NCBI GenBank assembly: GCA_000967895.1
Contig: FO203512.1
Location: 3,781,531 to 3,845,530 of the forward strand
Source of the DNA: Oleispira antarctica RB-8
Lineage (GTDB): Bacteria > Pseudomonadota > Gammaproteobacteria > Pseudomonadales > Oceanobacteraceae
DNA: 64,000 nucleotides
Reading direction: 5' to 3'
Part shown: positions 37,636 to 46,166 of the stretch, piece by piece
Layout: each line of letters begins with the position of its first letter
Position numbering within the stretch: the stretch's first letter is position 1
Translations under genes and position numbers: made by a program
The notes under the pieces: generated by a model
Databases searched by the model: none
What the model was told of the DNA's origin: nothing
The model's input: only the letters and a program-made list of their open reading frames with translations

Positions 37636-37684
37636 GGACACCTTACCTTGAGTAAGATTTTGGTGTCCGTTTTATCGGGGGAAG
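37636..37684 (+). mobile_element. Solo IS-end-like motif with hairpin
   Basis: GGACACC (37636) pairs with GGTGTCC (37662), enclosing CTTAC...GTAAG, and is followed by GTTTTATCGGGGGAAG. The same motif occurs inside dehydrogenase remnants 4, 6 and 7 and, weaker, at 11459. It looks like the terminus of an IS3-type element; no transposase is near. Confidence 0.4.
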
Positions 37685-37694
37685 ATAATATTAA

Positions 37695-38174
37695 TTACAC
37701 ACACGGTTCAACAGAAAAGAAACGATGCCCCCTACCATTCCAACAACGCCCACTTTCTTTTACATAAACAATATCAAAGTTATTGCCACTCTCTTTCAAT
37801 CTAATATCATAACGATAACCACTAACTGAATCATCGTCAGGAACTGAATCGAATATAAGAATGGCATCATATAAAATATCATGATTTATCAAATTCTTCT
37901 TAACTGAGACTGTCATATTACCTGCGCCCACATAAGTTCCAGCCCAGACTTTAGACAACAAAACAATCAGATTTTTTTCATCGTTATATTTTAACAATTC
38001 TTCTCGATAATATTGTAGTTCTTTATTGCTTATATTTCTCTCACTCTCAACAGAAATAGATAATAAGTTATCGTCTTCGTAATTAGGAATAGAATATAAA
38101 AATAGCATTAGGACAACAGCAATGAACAGTATACTGCCGAAGAAAGTTAACGAAAAAGTTGAATTCATTTTCAT
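37695..38174 (-). CDS. Membrane-anchored protein, 159 aa
   Basis: One N-terminal helix (about 8-27), then a soluble domain with two C-terminal Cys (SGRCWNGRGHRFFSVEPCV). Unknown family. Its ATG overlaps the amidase stop, so the two are coupled. Confidence 0.6.
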   Translation of the reverse strand: MKMNSTFSLTFFGSILFIAVVLMLFLYSIPNYEDDNLLSISVESERNISNKELQYYREELLKYNDEKNLIVLLSKVWAGTYVGAGNMTVSVKKNLINHDILYDAILIFDSVPDDDSVSGYRYDIRLKESGNNFDIVYVKESGRCWNGRGHRFFSVEPCV

Positions 38175-38848
38175 TATCTTTTACCTTTCATTCCAAGTTT
38201 ATCTCGTAAATTAATCACGAGTGGAGCGAGATAGCTACCAGGACAAACCGTTGCCGGGCCACCACGATTAACTTCACGATGCATTAACAATTGGCCGATA
38301 TTATACTTACGATTCAAACCTAAAATTAAGTTTTCCAATGCATTTAATTGTTTTTTAGCAGCAGTATTGCTTTTAAACCAATCGTCATCATGATGAAAAT
38401 CACCCTGAAGAACAATCCCTACAGAGCCCCAATCGGGATCATTTAAAGCTCCTGCCTGCTTACCTCTTCCTGCATGGCTTCCCATTATCTCGAGGGGCCT
38501 ACCTTCATAAACACTGCCATCAGCATTAATAAAAAAATGATAACCTAAAGCTGCATACCCCTTCGTCTTTTGCTTTTTCTCATTATCTGAAACTGAATTA
38601 GAGTTATTTGTATGATGTACCACAATATTGGTTAGTGTATTAATAAGAGAAGTACGCGAAAAATTGTAATAGATAACTTCGTTACTCCAAGTCGGTTCAG
38701 GTGCCCCCCAAGATAATCTACCTATTATTTTTATACTCCCAACTAAAAACGAACTTCGTCTCCAAGGCTCTCGCCTGATAACTGAGTGGCACTGCTCATT
38801 ACTGTATGTTTCAGGGGCTTTGTTAACTTTAAAAAATTTATCACTCAT
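38174..38848 (-). CDS. N-acetylmuramoyl-L-alanine amidase (PGRP/Amidase_2)
   Basis: 224 residues from ATG 38848. Zinc amidase domain: VVHHTNNS (first His ligand), GYHFFINADGSVYEGRP, GSHAGR, and HREVNRGGPATVCPGSYL supplying His and Cys ligands. It cuts the bond between muramic acid and the stem peptide. No signal peptide, so it may act as a cytoplasmic recycling enzyme, phage-type endolysin or effector; the coupled membrane protein could be its immunity or delivery partner (inference). Confidence 0.8.
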   Translation of the reverse strand: MSDKFFKVNKAPETYSNEQCHSVIRREPWRRSSFLVGSIKIIGRLSWGAPEPTWSNEVIYYNFSRTSLINTLTNIVVHHTNNSNSVSDNEKKQKTKGYAALGYHFFINADGSVYEGRPLEIMGSHAGRGKQAGALNDPDWGSVGIVLQGDFHHDDDWFKSNTAAKKQLNALENLILGLNRKYNIGQLLMHREVNRGGPATVCPGSYLAPLVINLRDKLGMKGKR

Positions 38849-38908
38849 TTTACAACGTCCATATTGTTTAATATCGTGCAGTGATGCTAGACGGCCAGAA
38901 CCCACCAC

Positions 38909-39202
38909 TGTCTAACTTTCAATGGCTCAAATTTAAAATATCTTAGCATATCCTAAAGCTCAATTATAATTTCTGCACTGACTTCGCCGGTCATCCTCCG
39001 ATACAGGTATGTAAAAAAATATGACAAGTGCAATAAACTACGACTATTGCCTGACAATCTAAAGTCATTCAGAAAAAAAACTTGCGCTTAAGTATCATAA
39101 ATAGCTGTATTTATAGAGTAAATACAGCCAGCGGAGGGATTAATATAATAAGTATTTTTGAAGATGGATTCGAATATTAGTTCGTTATTTTAACGAAAAC
39201 GT
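38909..39202. other. Non-coding gap
   Basis: About 290 bases upstream of the amidase. A weak minus-strand promoter (TTGAGC, 15 bp, GATATT near 38930-38960) is the only candidate signal. Confidence 0.3.
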
Positions 39203-39489
39203 CTAACCCTTATTAGGATTCAATATATACTTCCCACCCGTAGTCTTAGCATTATATTTCTAATAACCTCAGGCGTCACCGCCTCCTCAAAAGACAGCTC
39301 CACCGTTGATTCAATCGCAAACGTCGTATTAATCTCATCGGCCACACGCTTATACAACTCACCCACTCTTGCAGGCTTTAACTTACCCAGAAAACGCATC
39401 AACAACCAACCACCCACACTCCACGTTATACCAAATGCACGGTTAAGCAGCGTCGGTGAAACATCGAGCCCGCCATAACCCTTCCCCTA
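39203..39489 (-). pseudogene. Dehydrogenase remnant 7 (last 92 codons)
   Basis: Matches codons about 282 to the stop, with a 1-base deletion near codon 355. It begins at CTAACCC and breaks off within an IS-end-like CTTCCCCTAATAAAG. Confidence 0.87.
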
Positions 39490-39572
39490 ATAAAGATTAT
39501 TGATTTTTTTTAACATTCTCTTAATTCTTACAGCATGCTGCGACAAGTTCGCAATTGCACAAGCCCTTAGCT

Positions 39573-40205
39573 TTACACTCTTTCTATATGAATAACGGTG
39601 CTATCGTCTTTCTCTAAGCTTGATTCTGAATCACTATTATCCCACCAACCATCTGTAGCCATCACAAATTTATTCAAAGTATTAAACGGTGAAACTATAA
39701 TTTCAGTTAGCTCGACTGGGCGATTATTCTTTATTAATTTACGAACAGCGTTCCTACCTGAATAACCTATACATTCATCAATATTAGGTTTTCCTGCTAT
39801 GTCAGGTCGAGTAATCCATCGTATTGCCCCATCCCTTCGAACCCTGCCAATTGCGGCATCTCCTCGATACATAATGACGGAGATGCGGCAAGCAATAACG
39901 GCCATTATTGCAATGCTCATTGCTGAGGGTATGCATTCCATTTTGACATTTAATCTGGACGCTTCGATTATTTCTAGTATTGAAGACTTTAAGTTTGATG
40001 GTGAAACTTGCTCAGGAGTTAGTTGTAAAAATTTGGTTTTCATATTCTTTTGCATAAGATCAACAAAAATGCCGCTCATGCTTTTATTACTACAACCATC
40101 CATGACTATGAATAATTCGACATCGCCATTTTTTACAACCAAAGCACCATCTCGTAGATCAGAAGTTCGATTACCATTTATGATTTCGGTTTCAGAACGA
40201 ATCAT
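39573..40205 (-). CDS. PP2C-like phosphatase
   Basis: 210 residues with PP2C-type metal motifs: VMDGCSNKS (about 34-42), MYRGDAAIGRVRR (about 113-125) and MATDGWWDN near 188. A compact member (PP2C is usually about 240). It would dephosphorylate Ser/Thr or act as a regulatory subunit. ATGA overlap with the nucleotidyltransferase stop. Third gene of the HTH-nucleotidyltransferase-PP2C operon. Confidence 0.7.
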   Translation of the reverse strand: MIRSETEIINGNRTSDLRDGALVVKNGDVELFIVMDGCSNKSMSGIFVDLMQKNMKTKFLQLTPEQVSPSNLKSSILEIIEASRLNVKMECIPSAMSIAIMAVIACRISVIMYRGDAAIGRVRRDGAIRWITRPDIAGKPNIDECIGYSGRNAVRKLIKNNRPVELTEIIVSPFNTLNKFVMATDGWWDNSDSESSLEKDDSTVIHIERV

Positions 40206-40915
40206 GAACCTGCCTCAATGATCATTCTAACCCTGTCGAATATCAGGTCTTCTCTGCCCTTATCATTATTTGACGTACTCTGGATCGCATTCTCAAAGTA
40301 ATATTCTTCTTTTAACTCGATGAACGATTCTGCAATAAACGACCTCACATCATCTGGCGAGTTTTTAATTTCTTCAATGAGTTCTTCTCGTCCATCAATC
40401 ACGTTAAGGATATCTTCCATGTCTTTGCTTTCGAGCATATCGCCATTCCCTCGATTTTTATAAGCGACTATTTTAGAAGCAATAAAATACGGTGGACTTA
40501 AAATCTGGATAATTATCCCCTCTCCAAGATCGTAATCAATTGAGTTAATAAGTCCTTCTTTATACCATTGGCAGGTATGGCCAAGAGCATCTTCATCATC
40601 TGGTATGAAGTCAACTTGCTGGCTACCGAGCACCATTGAACAAGTGTGTGCAAGAGGACTGGTATCAGTTTTGAATCCTTTTTCTAAAAGCCTCACCCTT
40701 AGATTATTCCATCCGACATAACCAACAACATTTATGACTAAGTCTACATCTTCAGTAAATCTCACTGCTTCTTTTGTCATTGGGTCAGTGATATGGAGAG
40801 CAGTAGCGCAGCCGCCTAGAAATGCGACTTCTTTTAATATGTCTTCGCCTAATGCAATAGCAACGTCTCTGACCATAGCTTTTAGGTGATCAAGCTTGCT
40901 TAATTCTAATTCCAT
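40202..40915 (-). CDS. AbiEii-like nucleotidyltransferase
   Basis: 237 residues of the minimal nucleotidyltransferase type: GGCATALH (about 34-41) and TEDVDLVI (about 53-60), matching the GG-x(9-)DxD metal site. AbiEii-type toxins transfer nucleotides to tRNA; here it lies behind an HTH gene, as in type IV toxin-antitoxin pairs. TAATG junction with the HTH gene and ATGA with the PP2C gene. Toxin role is inference. Confidence 0.78.
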   Translation of the reverse strand: MELELSKLDHLKAMVRDVAIALGEDILKEVAFLGGCATALHITDPMTKEAVRFTEDVDLVINVVGYVGWNNLRVRLLEKGFKTDTSPLAHTCSMVLGSQQVDFIPDDEDALGHTCQWYKEGLINSIDYDLGEGIIIQILSPPYFIASKIVAYKNRGNGDMLESKDMEDILNVIDGREELIEEIKNSPDDVRSFIAESFIELKEEYYFENAIQSTSNNDKGREDLIFDRVRMIIEAGS

Positions 40916-41520
40916 TATCTTAACTTCTCCCTTAATAGCTCTGTTGCCACGCCAACTTCCCTAGGCTTTCCTAAGCGCAAGGCATCTGTCAGTGCCATAA
41001 GCGTATAGAGTTCACTATCTATTTTAACGCCTTTAGGCACCTTCGAATGCAAAGGCTCTATCGCTTGTCCTTTCATGCTGCCATAAGCATCTGGCCATAC
41101 CCAAGCGTCCTCACTTACAGATAAAAGATTTTTTGATAAGGAAGGTGCAAAAAATCCTGTCGGTATACCCCGAACCATAGCCCCAGGCCTAACAGGAAAT
41201 ACATATTTCAAGCCGTAAACCAAAAACTCTAACAATGCTTTCTTATTAACCTTGATAGAACCTCCATCAGAAGGACTGCGGCATAAACCCGAATACTCAC
41301 TACGTCGTAATGAGTTGCCAACTTCTGATTTCCCAATCCCCGTATGAGCCGATAACGCCCTTAGAGAAAATGGTGCATTACTTATTTCAGGTAAGGATAC
41401 GTCGGGATCATCACTGCTCCAGCCAGCAGGTTCGGAAAGCCCCCTGTTATACAATTGGGACCCTTTAGAGTGTTCCAAACTGACTATTTTTAGCAGCACA
41501 TAGATATCTTGACTTTTCAT
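40915..41520 (-). CDS. Helix-turn-helix regulator/antitoxin-like protein
   Basis: 201 residues from ATG 41520 (RBS AGGA). The N-terminal part is a winged-helix candidate (FSLRALSAHTGIGKSEVGNS, about 51-70), then a domain with PVRPGAMVRGIPTGFFAPS. A longer frame to 41706 has no RBS and spans the operators. It probably autoregulates the operon through the palindromes upstream. The antitoxin role is by analogy with AbiEi. Confidence 0.72.
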   Translation of the reverse strand: MKSQDIYVLLKIVSLEHSKGSQLYNRGLSEPAGWSSDDPDVSLPEISNAPFSLRALSAHTGIGKSEVGNSLRRSEYSGLCRSPSDGGSIKVNKKALLEFLVYGLKYVFPVRPGAMVRGIPTGFFAPSLSKNLLSVSEDAWVWPDAYGSMKGQAIEPLHSKVPKGVKIDSELYTLMALTDALRLGKPREVGVATELLREKLR

Positions 41521-41543
41521 CAGGTTGGTCCTATTAAGAAAAT

Positions 41544-41567
41544 GTCCACAGTCCATGGACCGTGGAC
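41544..41567. promoter_or_regulatory. Operator palindrome of the HTH operon
   Basis: 24-bp inverted repeat, GTCCAC-A-GTCC-ATGGAC-CGTGGAC in shape, with one mismatched pair. It lies 24 bp before the HTH start, downstream of the -10, a repressor location. Confidence 0.75.
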
Positions 41568-41575
41568 AGACAATA

Positions 41576-41595
41576 CTAATTAAATATTTAATTAG
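41576..41595. promoter_or_regulatory. Second perfect palindrome and promoter of the HTH operon
   Basis: CTAATTAAATATTTAATTAG is a perfect 20-bp palindrome forming the spacer of a promoter: TTGCTA and TATTGT on the minus strand, 17 bp apart. Two palindromes in a row suggest cooperative control. Confidence 0.65.
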
Positions 41596-41721
41596 CAAGA
41601 ATTTCTTACTTATAAAGAAATCCAGCTTATATAAACTGATTGCACAGGACTTATACAGGGGACTTAAGTGAAATTTAACAGTGGAATATACGAACAGATG
41701 CCGCATACCCCCTCCGTTCGC

Positions 41722-42580
41722 CTAACCCTTATTAGGGTTCAATATATACTTCCCACCCGTAGTCTTAGCATTATATTTCTCAATAACCTCAGGCGTCATT
41801 GCCTCCTCAAAAGACAGCTCCACCGTCGACTCAATCGCAAACGTCGTATTAATCTCATCAGCTACACGCTTATACAACTCACCCACTCTTGCAGGCTTCA
41901 ACTTACCCAGAAAACGCATCAACAACCAACCACCCACACTCCACGTCATACCAAAGGCACGGTTAAGCAGTGTCGGTGAAAAATCTAACCCACCATAAAT
42001 GTACACCTGCTTGTTATCCACAGAGCCATACGTATTGAAACCCGTCGCCTCTTTACTGCCGACCGCTTCCATCGTCGCTAGAATATCACCCGCCAACTCA
42101 CCGCCGCCGATCGCGTCAAACGCCAGCGTTGCACCCGTGGCATCAATCGCCTTGTACAAGTCTTTCTTGAAACTCTCACTCGAAGAATTAACAACAAACT
42201 TCGCACCCAGCTTCGTTAACAAATCGACCTGCTCTTGCTTACGCACAATATTAACTAACGCCACGCCTTCCTTAATGCACACCTTATTCAACATAATACC
42301 CAGACTGGAAGCCGCCGCCGTATGAACAAGCGCCGTGTGGCCTTCCATACGCATCGTCTCAACCATACCCAACGCCGTCAGCGGATTAACAAACGACGAA
42401 GCGGCGGCATGAGAGGTCGTACCGTCGTGATGCACTATGCAAGCTTGCACAGGCACGCAGCAATACTGGGTGTAACTCGCCCCCGTCAAAACCGCCACCG
42501 TTTTACCCATTAACGCCTGTGCTTGCTCGCTATCACCCGCAGCGACAACCACCCCCGCACCTTCGTTACCAATGGGTAAT
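41722..42580 (-). pseudogene. Dehydrogenase remnant 8 (codon 91 to stop)
   Basis: Open and nearly identical to the full copy from about codon 91 (IGNEGAG) to the stop. It starts exactly at the common CTAACCC boundary and ends at GGTAAT, where the MITE begins. Because it lacks the N-terminal catalytic domain start, it is a 5'-truncated pseudogene. The frame is still intact (276 codons from an internal Met), so loss was recent. Confidence 0.92.
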
Positions 42581-42762
42581 CAAAGAGTCATACTCAAAGT
42601 AATAAAAAGGTCAGAGCACTTGATTGAAATAATCTTAGAATAAGTTCAGGTGATTTCTTAGAAAACTAAAAACACACCTAAAAATCAACAGAAGTATTGA
42701 GTAACCACAGCAGTCGACGCAGTCAGAAAAAGTTTTTAAGATCAAGTACTCTGCCCCCTTGA
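42579..42762. mobile_element. MITE-like element, copy 2
   Basis: Same family as 35044-35202. The left end appears doubled: TCAAAGAGTCA (42580) and, 25 bp later, the TIR GGTCAGAGCACTTGATTG. Right TIR CAAGTACTCTGCCCCCTTGA ends at 42762. It abuts the truncated edge of remnant 8. The following 42763-43092 holds no gene; a CTAACGCTT arm at 42844 may be attC debris. Confidence 0.8.
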
Positions 42763-43092
42763 TCCGGTTTTATAGCACACCCTGCCAAAAGGATTTCGGC
42801 GGGCCAGAGATTACGGATTTCTACATGGTAATGCTAAAAAACTGCTAACGCTTATTCAGCTAGTGCTTCAAGCATCGATACCATTAAAGCTAGATCTTGA
42901 AAGACCTAAGTTCATGTGAAAATGCTGCCACTCACCCATGAATATCATTGGGTTTAGTAAGAAACAACGACCGCAATTAACAGCCAACTAATGGACTTAC
43001 TCATCCAGTAGAAATTCAAATTAAAGACAGGAGGTACTTCGATTTAATGATTATTCTTAATTAATTTTTATCGCCTAAGATGGCGAGGACTA

Positions 43093-43251
43093 ATGACACC
43101 TATCAAAAATAGAGGTGATGAATTTCATCTCTATTCACTTCGTTTAGAAATAGATAAATACTATAAAGAGAAAAGCGATGAACTTGATTTTCCGGACCCG
43201 TTCAACAATAGGATAGATCGCGGCTTCGCGCGATTTATCCTTAATCGCTAG
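43093..43251 (+). CDS. Small ORF, 52 aa (doubtful)
   Basis: ATG 43093 to TAG 43251, reading MTPIKNRGDEFHLYSL and ending GFARFILNR. Charged, with natural-looking composition, and convergent on the HEPN gene. No RBS of note. It may be the C-terminal remnant of a larger gene. Confidence 0.3.
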   Translation: MTPIKNRGDEFHLYSLRLEIDKYYKEKSDELDFPDPFNNRIDRGFARFILNR

Positions 43252-43266
43252 ATGACAAATTAAAAG

Positions 43267-44487
43267 TTAATTACCAAAACCACCACTTTGATATTTTTTC
43301 TTGCGGAAAAGCAATTGAAAGTCTTCAGGTTTTTCTAAAGCTAATTCATCTTTAAGGGCGAATAATTTTAATATGGTAATACTGACAAACCTCCTTACAC
43401 TACGGAGTTTCGTTATCGAAACAGAACTGGTACCTGTATGAGCTATTTTGGAGCGTTCAGCATAAATCCCTTTAACTTTTCTCTCTACCTCAATACATTC
43501 ATCAGTAATACTTCCATGAAGAAAAGCACACTGCTCTGCAATGCCAGACATAATTGAAGGAGTGATCACCCCTTTTTCATCTAATTTCAATAAAGCCTCA
43601 AGTGCAATCACTGCTTTTATATAAGAACTAGCTTTATTGGTGTCCATATAAGATTCTCCAACCCACTCTATAGCACTTGATATTTTTCTGTCTAAAACAG
43701 TCACTGGTGAAAGGGCTACTTTTAGCAAAGATTCATAAATATTTTTATGGTCATCAGGTAAATATTTTTCTAGCGTTGATATATCAAGATTAGCCACAAA
43801 GTTATTATTTTCTTCCTCTCCAGCCATCACCCCTCCCTCAAAGGAAATTATTGCACTTTGATATGGGCTGAAATTCATTCTAAGAATGCCTACTGAAAAT
43901 TCTTTATGTTGCTCATTCAAGAGAAATGCCAATAACAATTCAAATTTATTGAATGCACTATTCGACAATTCCAATGCTTTATAATGATCTTTTGCTTTTA
44001 CTAAACATTCAATCGCAATCATCTCATTCGTCTGATTAAACTTATGCTTAACATCAAACTCACATAATAATTCAAGGTGTTTATCATGCTTAGGTAAATC
44101 ATATACTGTAAGGTTTTCAAATGTGACTGGATCATCAGAATCATTTATATTCACACCATAAAAAACCTTAATAACCTTATGATCTCTAATTTCGAATTCA
44201 TTAAAGTATTCAATAAATAGATTAGCTTTTTTATCAATACAACTATCATCTACTTTTCTACAAGAAAGTAAAACTCTTCTTATTGTGATGATTGCCATTA
44301 CCTGTGAAAAATATCTTTCAACTTTTTTTATCGACATAAAATTCTCTATTGCCAGATCAAAGCGTTCCTGATCATTAACAATCATACAATCTTTATGGGT
44401 TGAATTTACCTCAAATTCAGACTTACCGTCCAAATAATCTCGGTTTAGAGTGCAACATTCAAATATATTAAGAGCTTTATTTTTCAT
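43267..44487 (-). CDS. HEPN-domain (ApeA-like) protein, 406 aa
   Basis: The C-terminal 130 residues look like an ApeA-type HEPN domain: SYIKAVIALEALLKL and the R-x4-H motif in ERSKIAHTG (near 350). HEPN domains with this motif are often RNases in phage defence or toxin systems. The N-terminal 270 residues are a beta-rich domain I cannot place. It stands alone behind promoter block 4-like sequence and ahead of the 44607 attC. Confidence 0.7.
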   Translation of the reverse strand: MKNKALNIFECCTLNRDYLDGKSEFEVNSTHKDCMIVNDQERFDLAIENFMSIKKVERYFSQVMAIITIRRVLLSCRKVDDSCIDKKANLFIEYFNEFEIRDHKVIKVFYGVNINDSDDPVTFENLTVYDLPKHDKHLELLCEFDVKHKFNQTNEMIAIECLVKAKDHYKALELSNSAFNKFELLLAFLLNEQHKEFSVGILRMNFSPYQSAIISFEGGVMAGEEENNNFVANLDISTLEKYLPDDHKNIYESLLKVALSPVTVLDRKISSAIEWVGESYMDTNKASSYIKAVIALEALLKLDEKGVITPSIMSGIAEQCAFLHGSITDECIEVERKVKGIYAERSKIAHTGTSSVSITKLRSVRRFVSITILKLFALKDELALEKPEDFQLLFRKKKYQSGGFGN

Positions 44488-44519
44488 AATTCTCGAATTA
44501 AGTCACTATTTAAATTATT

Positions 44520-44570
44520 TCGGATTAATGCTGGAGACATTGTAAACCTGTGCCGTAAAAGTCAATCGAA
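44520..44570 (-). promoter_or_regulatory. Shared promoter/leader block, diverged copy
   Basis: TTGACT (44560-44565 on the minus strand), 15 bases, TACAAT (44539-44544), followed by TGTCTCCAGCATTAAT, which lines up with TGTCTCTGCTATCAAT of the other blocks. It drives the HEPN gene. Confidence 0.5.
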
Positions 44571-44606
44571 TATACTTACGGCTATGAATGGAGGGATCCA
44601 GTATCA

Positions 44607-44703
44607 TCTAATGCTTTTGTTGTGGGCCGGTAAAACGTAGCGAGGAACGAGCGAAGTGTAACCGCCCCAGCACCGCAGGTGCGAACACCAACTTTTTGTT
44701 AAG
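44607..44703 (-). other. attC-like site
   Basis: Left arm CTAATGCTTTTGTTGTGGG, right arm CACCAACTTTTTGTTAAG. On the minus strand it runs TTAACAAAAAGTTGG to CCACAACAAAAGCATTAG, the R''-L'' and L'-R' arrangement of an integron attC, about 97 bp. It follows the stop of the 44712 gene. Confidence 0.85.
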
Positions 44704-44711
44704 TGTATATT

Positions 44712-44975
44712 TCAAGGACAAGCTCCACTCACTTTTCCTTGGCTTATTTTACATATAGTTTTAAGTTCTTTTTCAACTATAAAAGATGTATTCGTAGCCT
44801 GATAAAAGTACGTAACAAAGGTCTTATCTTTAATAGTAAGCTCAGTTACCTGAGTTGCATTACCTTCAATTTCAGATAATTTATCTTCAGAATCACCAAC
44901 ATTCATATTTATAGAGCTAGATAAACAGAAGTTTGATATAACGACAAAAAATAAAAAAATAATAGTTCTATTCAT
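44712..44975 (-). CDS. Small exported protein, 87 aa
   Basis: Signal peptide (LFFVVISNFCLSSS), then a domain of about 68 residues with a terminal Cys pair (ICKISQGKVSGACP). Function unknown. Ends at an attC-like site, hence a probable cassette gene. Confidence 0.65.
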   Translation of the reverse strand: MNRTIIFLFFVVISNFCLSSSINMNVGDSEDKLSEIEGNATQVTELTIKDKTFVTYFYQATNTSFIVEKELKTICKISQGKVSGACP

Positions 44976-45066
44976 ACAAATCCATTTGATACCTTAGCTA
45001 AAAGGCCTGCGTCTAGCACGCCCATTGGAGGTCGTCTTTTTGGCCGGAGCGAATTTAAGCGTATTA

Positions 45067-45477
45067 TTAGAGGGGGAGAAATGGAACATAGGCTTCCCAA
45101 TTTTGTTTAATAACTGGCCAAATGAGTAATGTCCCCAGACTTCCAATACCAAGATAAAATGGAAAATAAGATAATGTTTTTTTGAGAAAATGGTCTCTGA
45201 ATATGAGTTTCTCAAGTTTCTTAGCACCTGAAATCTTATTTTCCCTAAGACCTTTGATGAACTTAGGAAATCGGTGGTTAGATAGCCAGTAGCCCCAAAG
45301 AAGCAACATTGATGAAAGTAGTGCAGTAAAATGCATGTAATCACCAGTGCCTAAGCATGCGAGAAAAAGTAAAAAACCAGTTGTTCCCCATGTATTAAGA
45401 AACAACCACCAATCGCCAAACTGCTGGTCAAGTAAATTAGCTTTACCTGCTTTAGGGGGATTGTTCGCAATTTCCAT
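45067..45477 (-). CDS. Three- to four-helix membrane protein, 136 aa
   Basis: Hydrophobic segments at about 24-40, 48-66 and 100-124 with a basic loop (RFPKFIKGLRENKISGAKKLEK). Family not recognised. It begins 15 bp from an attC-like site. 44976-45066 has no feature. Confidence 0.6.
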   Translation of the reverse strand: MEIANNPPKAGKANLLDQQFGDWWLFLNTWGTTGFLLFLACLGTGDYMHFTALLSSMLLLWGYWLSNHRFPKFIKGLRENKISGAKKLEKLIFRDHFLKKTLSYFPFYLGIGSLGTLLIWPVIKQNWEAYVPFLPL

Positions 45478-45491
45478 ATCTTTTTATTCCT

Positions 45492-45547
45492 CTAACGCAT
45501 CAAACACTGGCTTAGCTTGCTATGTCTGAGTGATTTTACTTGTTACA
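45492..45547 (-). other. attC-like site, short
   Basis: CTAACGCATCAAACACTGG and TGATTTTACTTGTTAC form the paired arms (minus strand GTAACAAG ... GATGCGTTAG), only about 56 bp, with a short loop. It contains the stop codon of the next gene (45536). Confidence 0.75.
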
Positions 45548-45871
45548 TTTGTGAATTTTTAAAGCTTTATCAATACCATAGTATGAATCCGTACTTACCT
45601 CTTCAAGCCAATATTCCTTAATTCTCTCATCACTGGTTATGTATGATTTCATACCGATTGACCATGAATTCCAGACATCACTGGGGATTATATACTTTTT
45701 GTAATATAGATACTCTTCTGCACACAAGTTGAAATATTGAGTCAAGTTGCTTTTATCTTGATCATTTAAATCATCAGTAGATTTAGAGATGCTTTTAAGA
45801 GTATCAAGCATATCCCAATACTTTCGGTTGCAGCTAGTGAATATCTCGCGGAATTGTTCAAGTTCGGACAA
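45536..45871 (-). CDS. Hypothetical soluble protein, 111 aa
   Basis: Acidic, helical, Trp/Tyr-rich (EEYLYYKKYIIPSDVWNSW). No known family. Overlaps the upstream membrane gene by 14 bp and ends inside an attC-like site; the two form one cassette. Confidence 0.6.
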   Translation of the reverse strand: MSELEQFREIFTSCNRKYWDMLDTLKSISKSTDDLNDQDKSNLTQYFNLCAEEYLYYKKYIIPSDVWNSWSIGMKSYITSDERIKEYWLEEVSTDSYYGIDKALKIHKCNK

Positions 45872-46052
45872 CTGCTGTTTTTGTAAAAAAAATATAAAAA
45901 CTTAGACTTGAACCAACAAATAAAATTACTAATTTCGTATCCAATTCAGATCCAAATAAATAATTTATAGTTAAACCAATAAAAACTATAGTTGGCAAAA
46001 GCCAACCATATGAATAGAAAAAATCTTTTATAAGCAATTGAATTTTAAACAT
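45858..46052 (-). CDS. Two-helix membrane protein, 64 aa
   Basis: Hydrophobic segments at about 12-32 and 37-56. Overlaps the 111-residue protein gene by 14 bp, so likely a functional pair. Starts 20 bp from the attC-like site upstream. Confidence 0.55.
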   Translation of the reverse strand: MFKIQLLIKDFFYSYGWLLPTIVFIGLTINYLFGSELDTKLVILFVGSSLSFYIFFTKTAVVRT

Positions 46053-46071
46053 TATTTATTAGCACTCGAAT

Positions 46072-46166
46072 GTAACGCTTTTGTTGTGGGGCGGTGAAGC
46101 GTAGCGAGGAACGAGCAAAGTGTAGCCGTCCCAGCCCCGCAGGGGCGCTCACCAACTATTTGTTAT
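46072..46166 (-). other. attC-like site, best preserved
   Basis: Minus strand: TAACAAATAGTTGG at one end, CCACAACAAAAGCGTTAC at the other, about 95 bp, with a loop shared in part with 44607 (AGCGAGGAACGAGC). The TAA of the upstream gene is the first triplet, as in standard cassettes. Confidence 0.9.

Noticed and set aside
41521-41706. Longer N-terminus for the HTH gene
   Set aside because: It would cross both palindromes and the promoter, and has no RBS; ATG 41520 has one.
41722-42552. Annotating remnant 8 (276 open codons) and remnant 9 as working enzymes
   Set aside because: Both lack the first 90-147 codons, including most of the catalytic GroES-like domain, and have no RBS at the internal Met.
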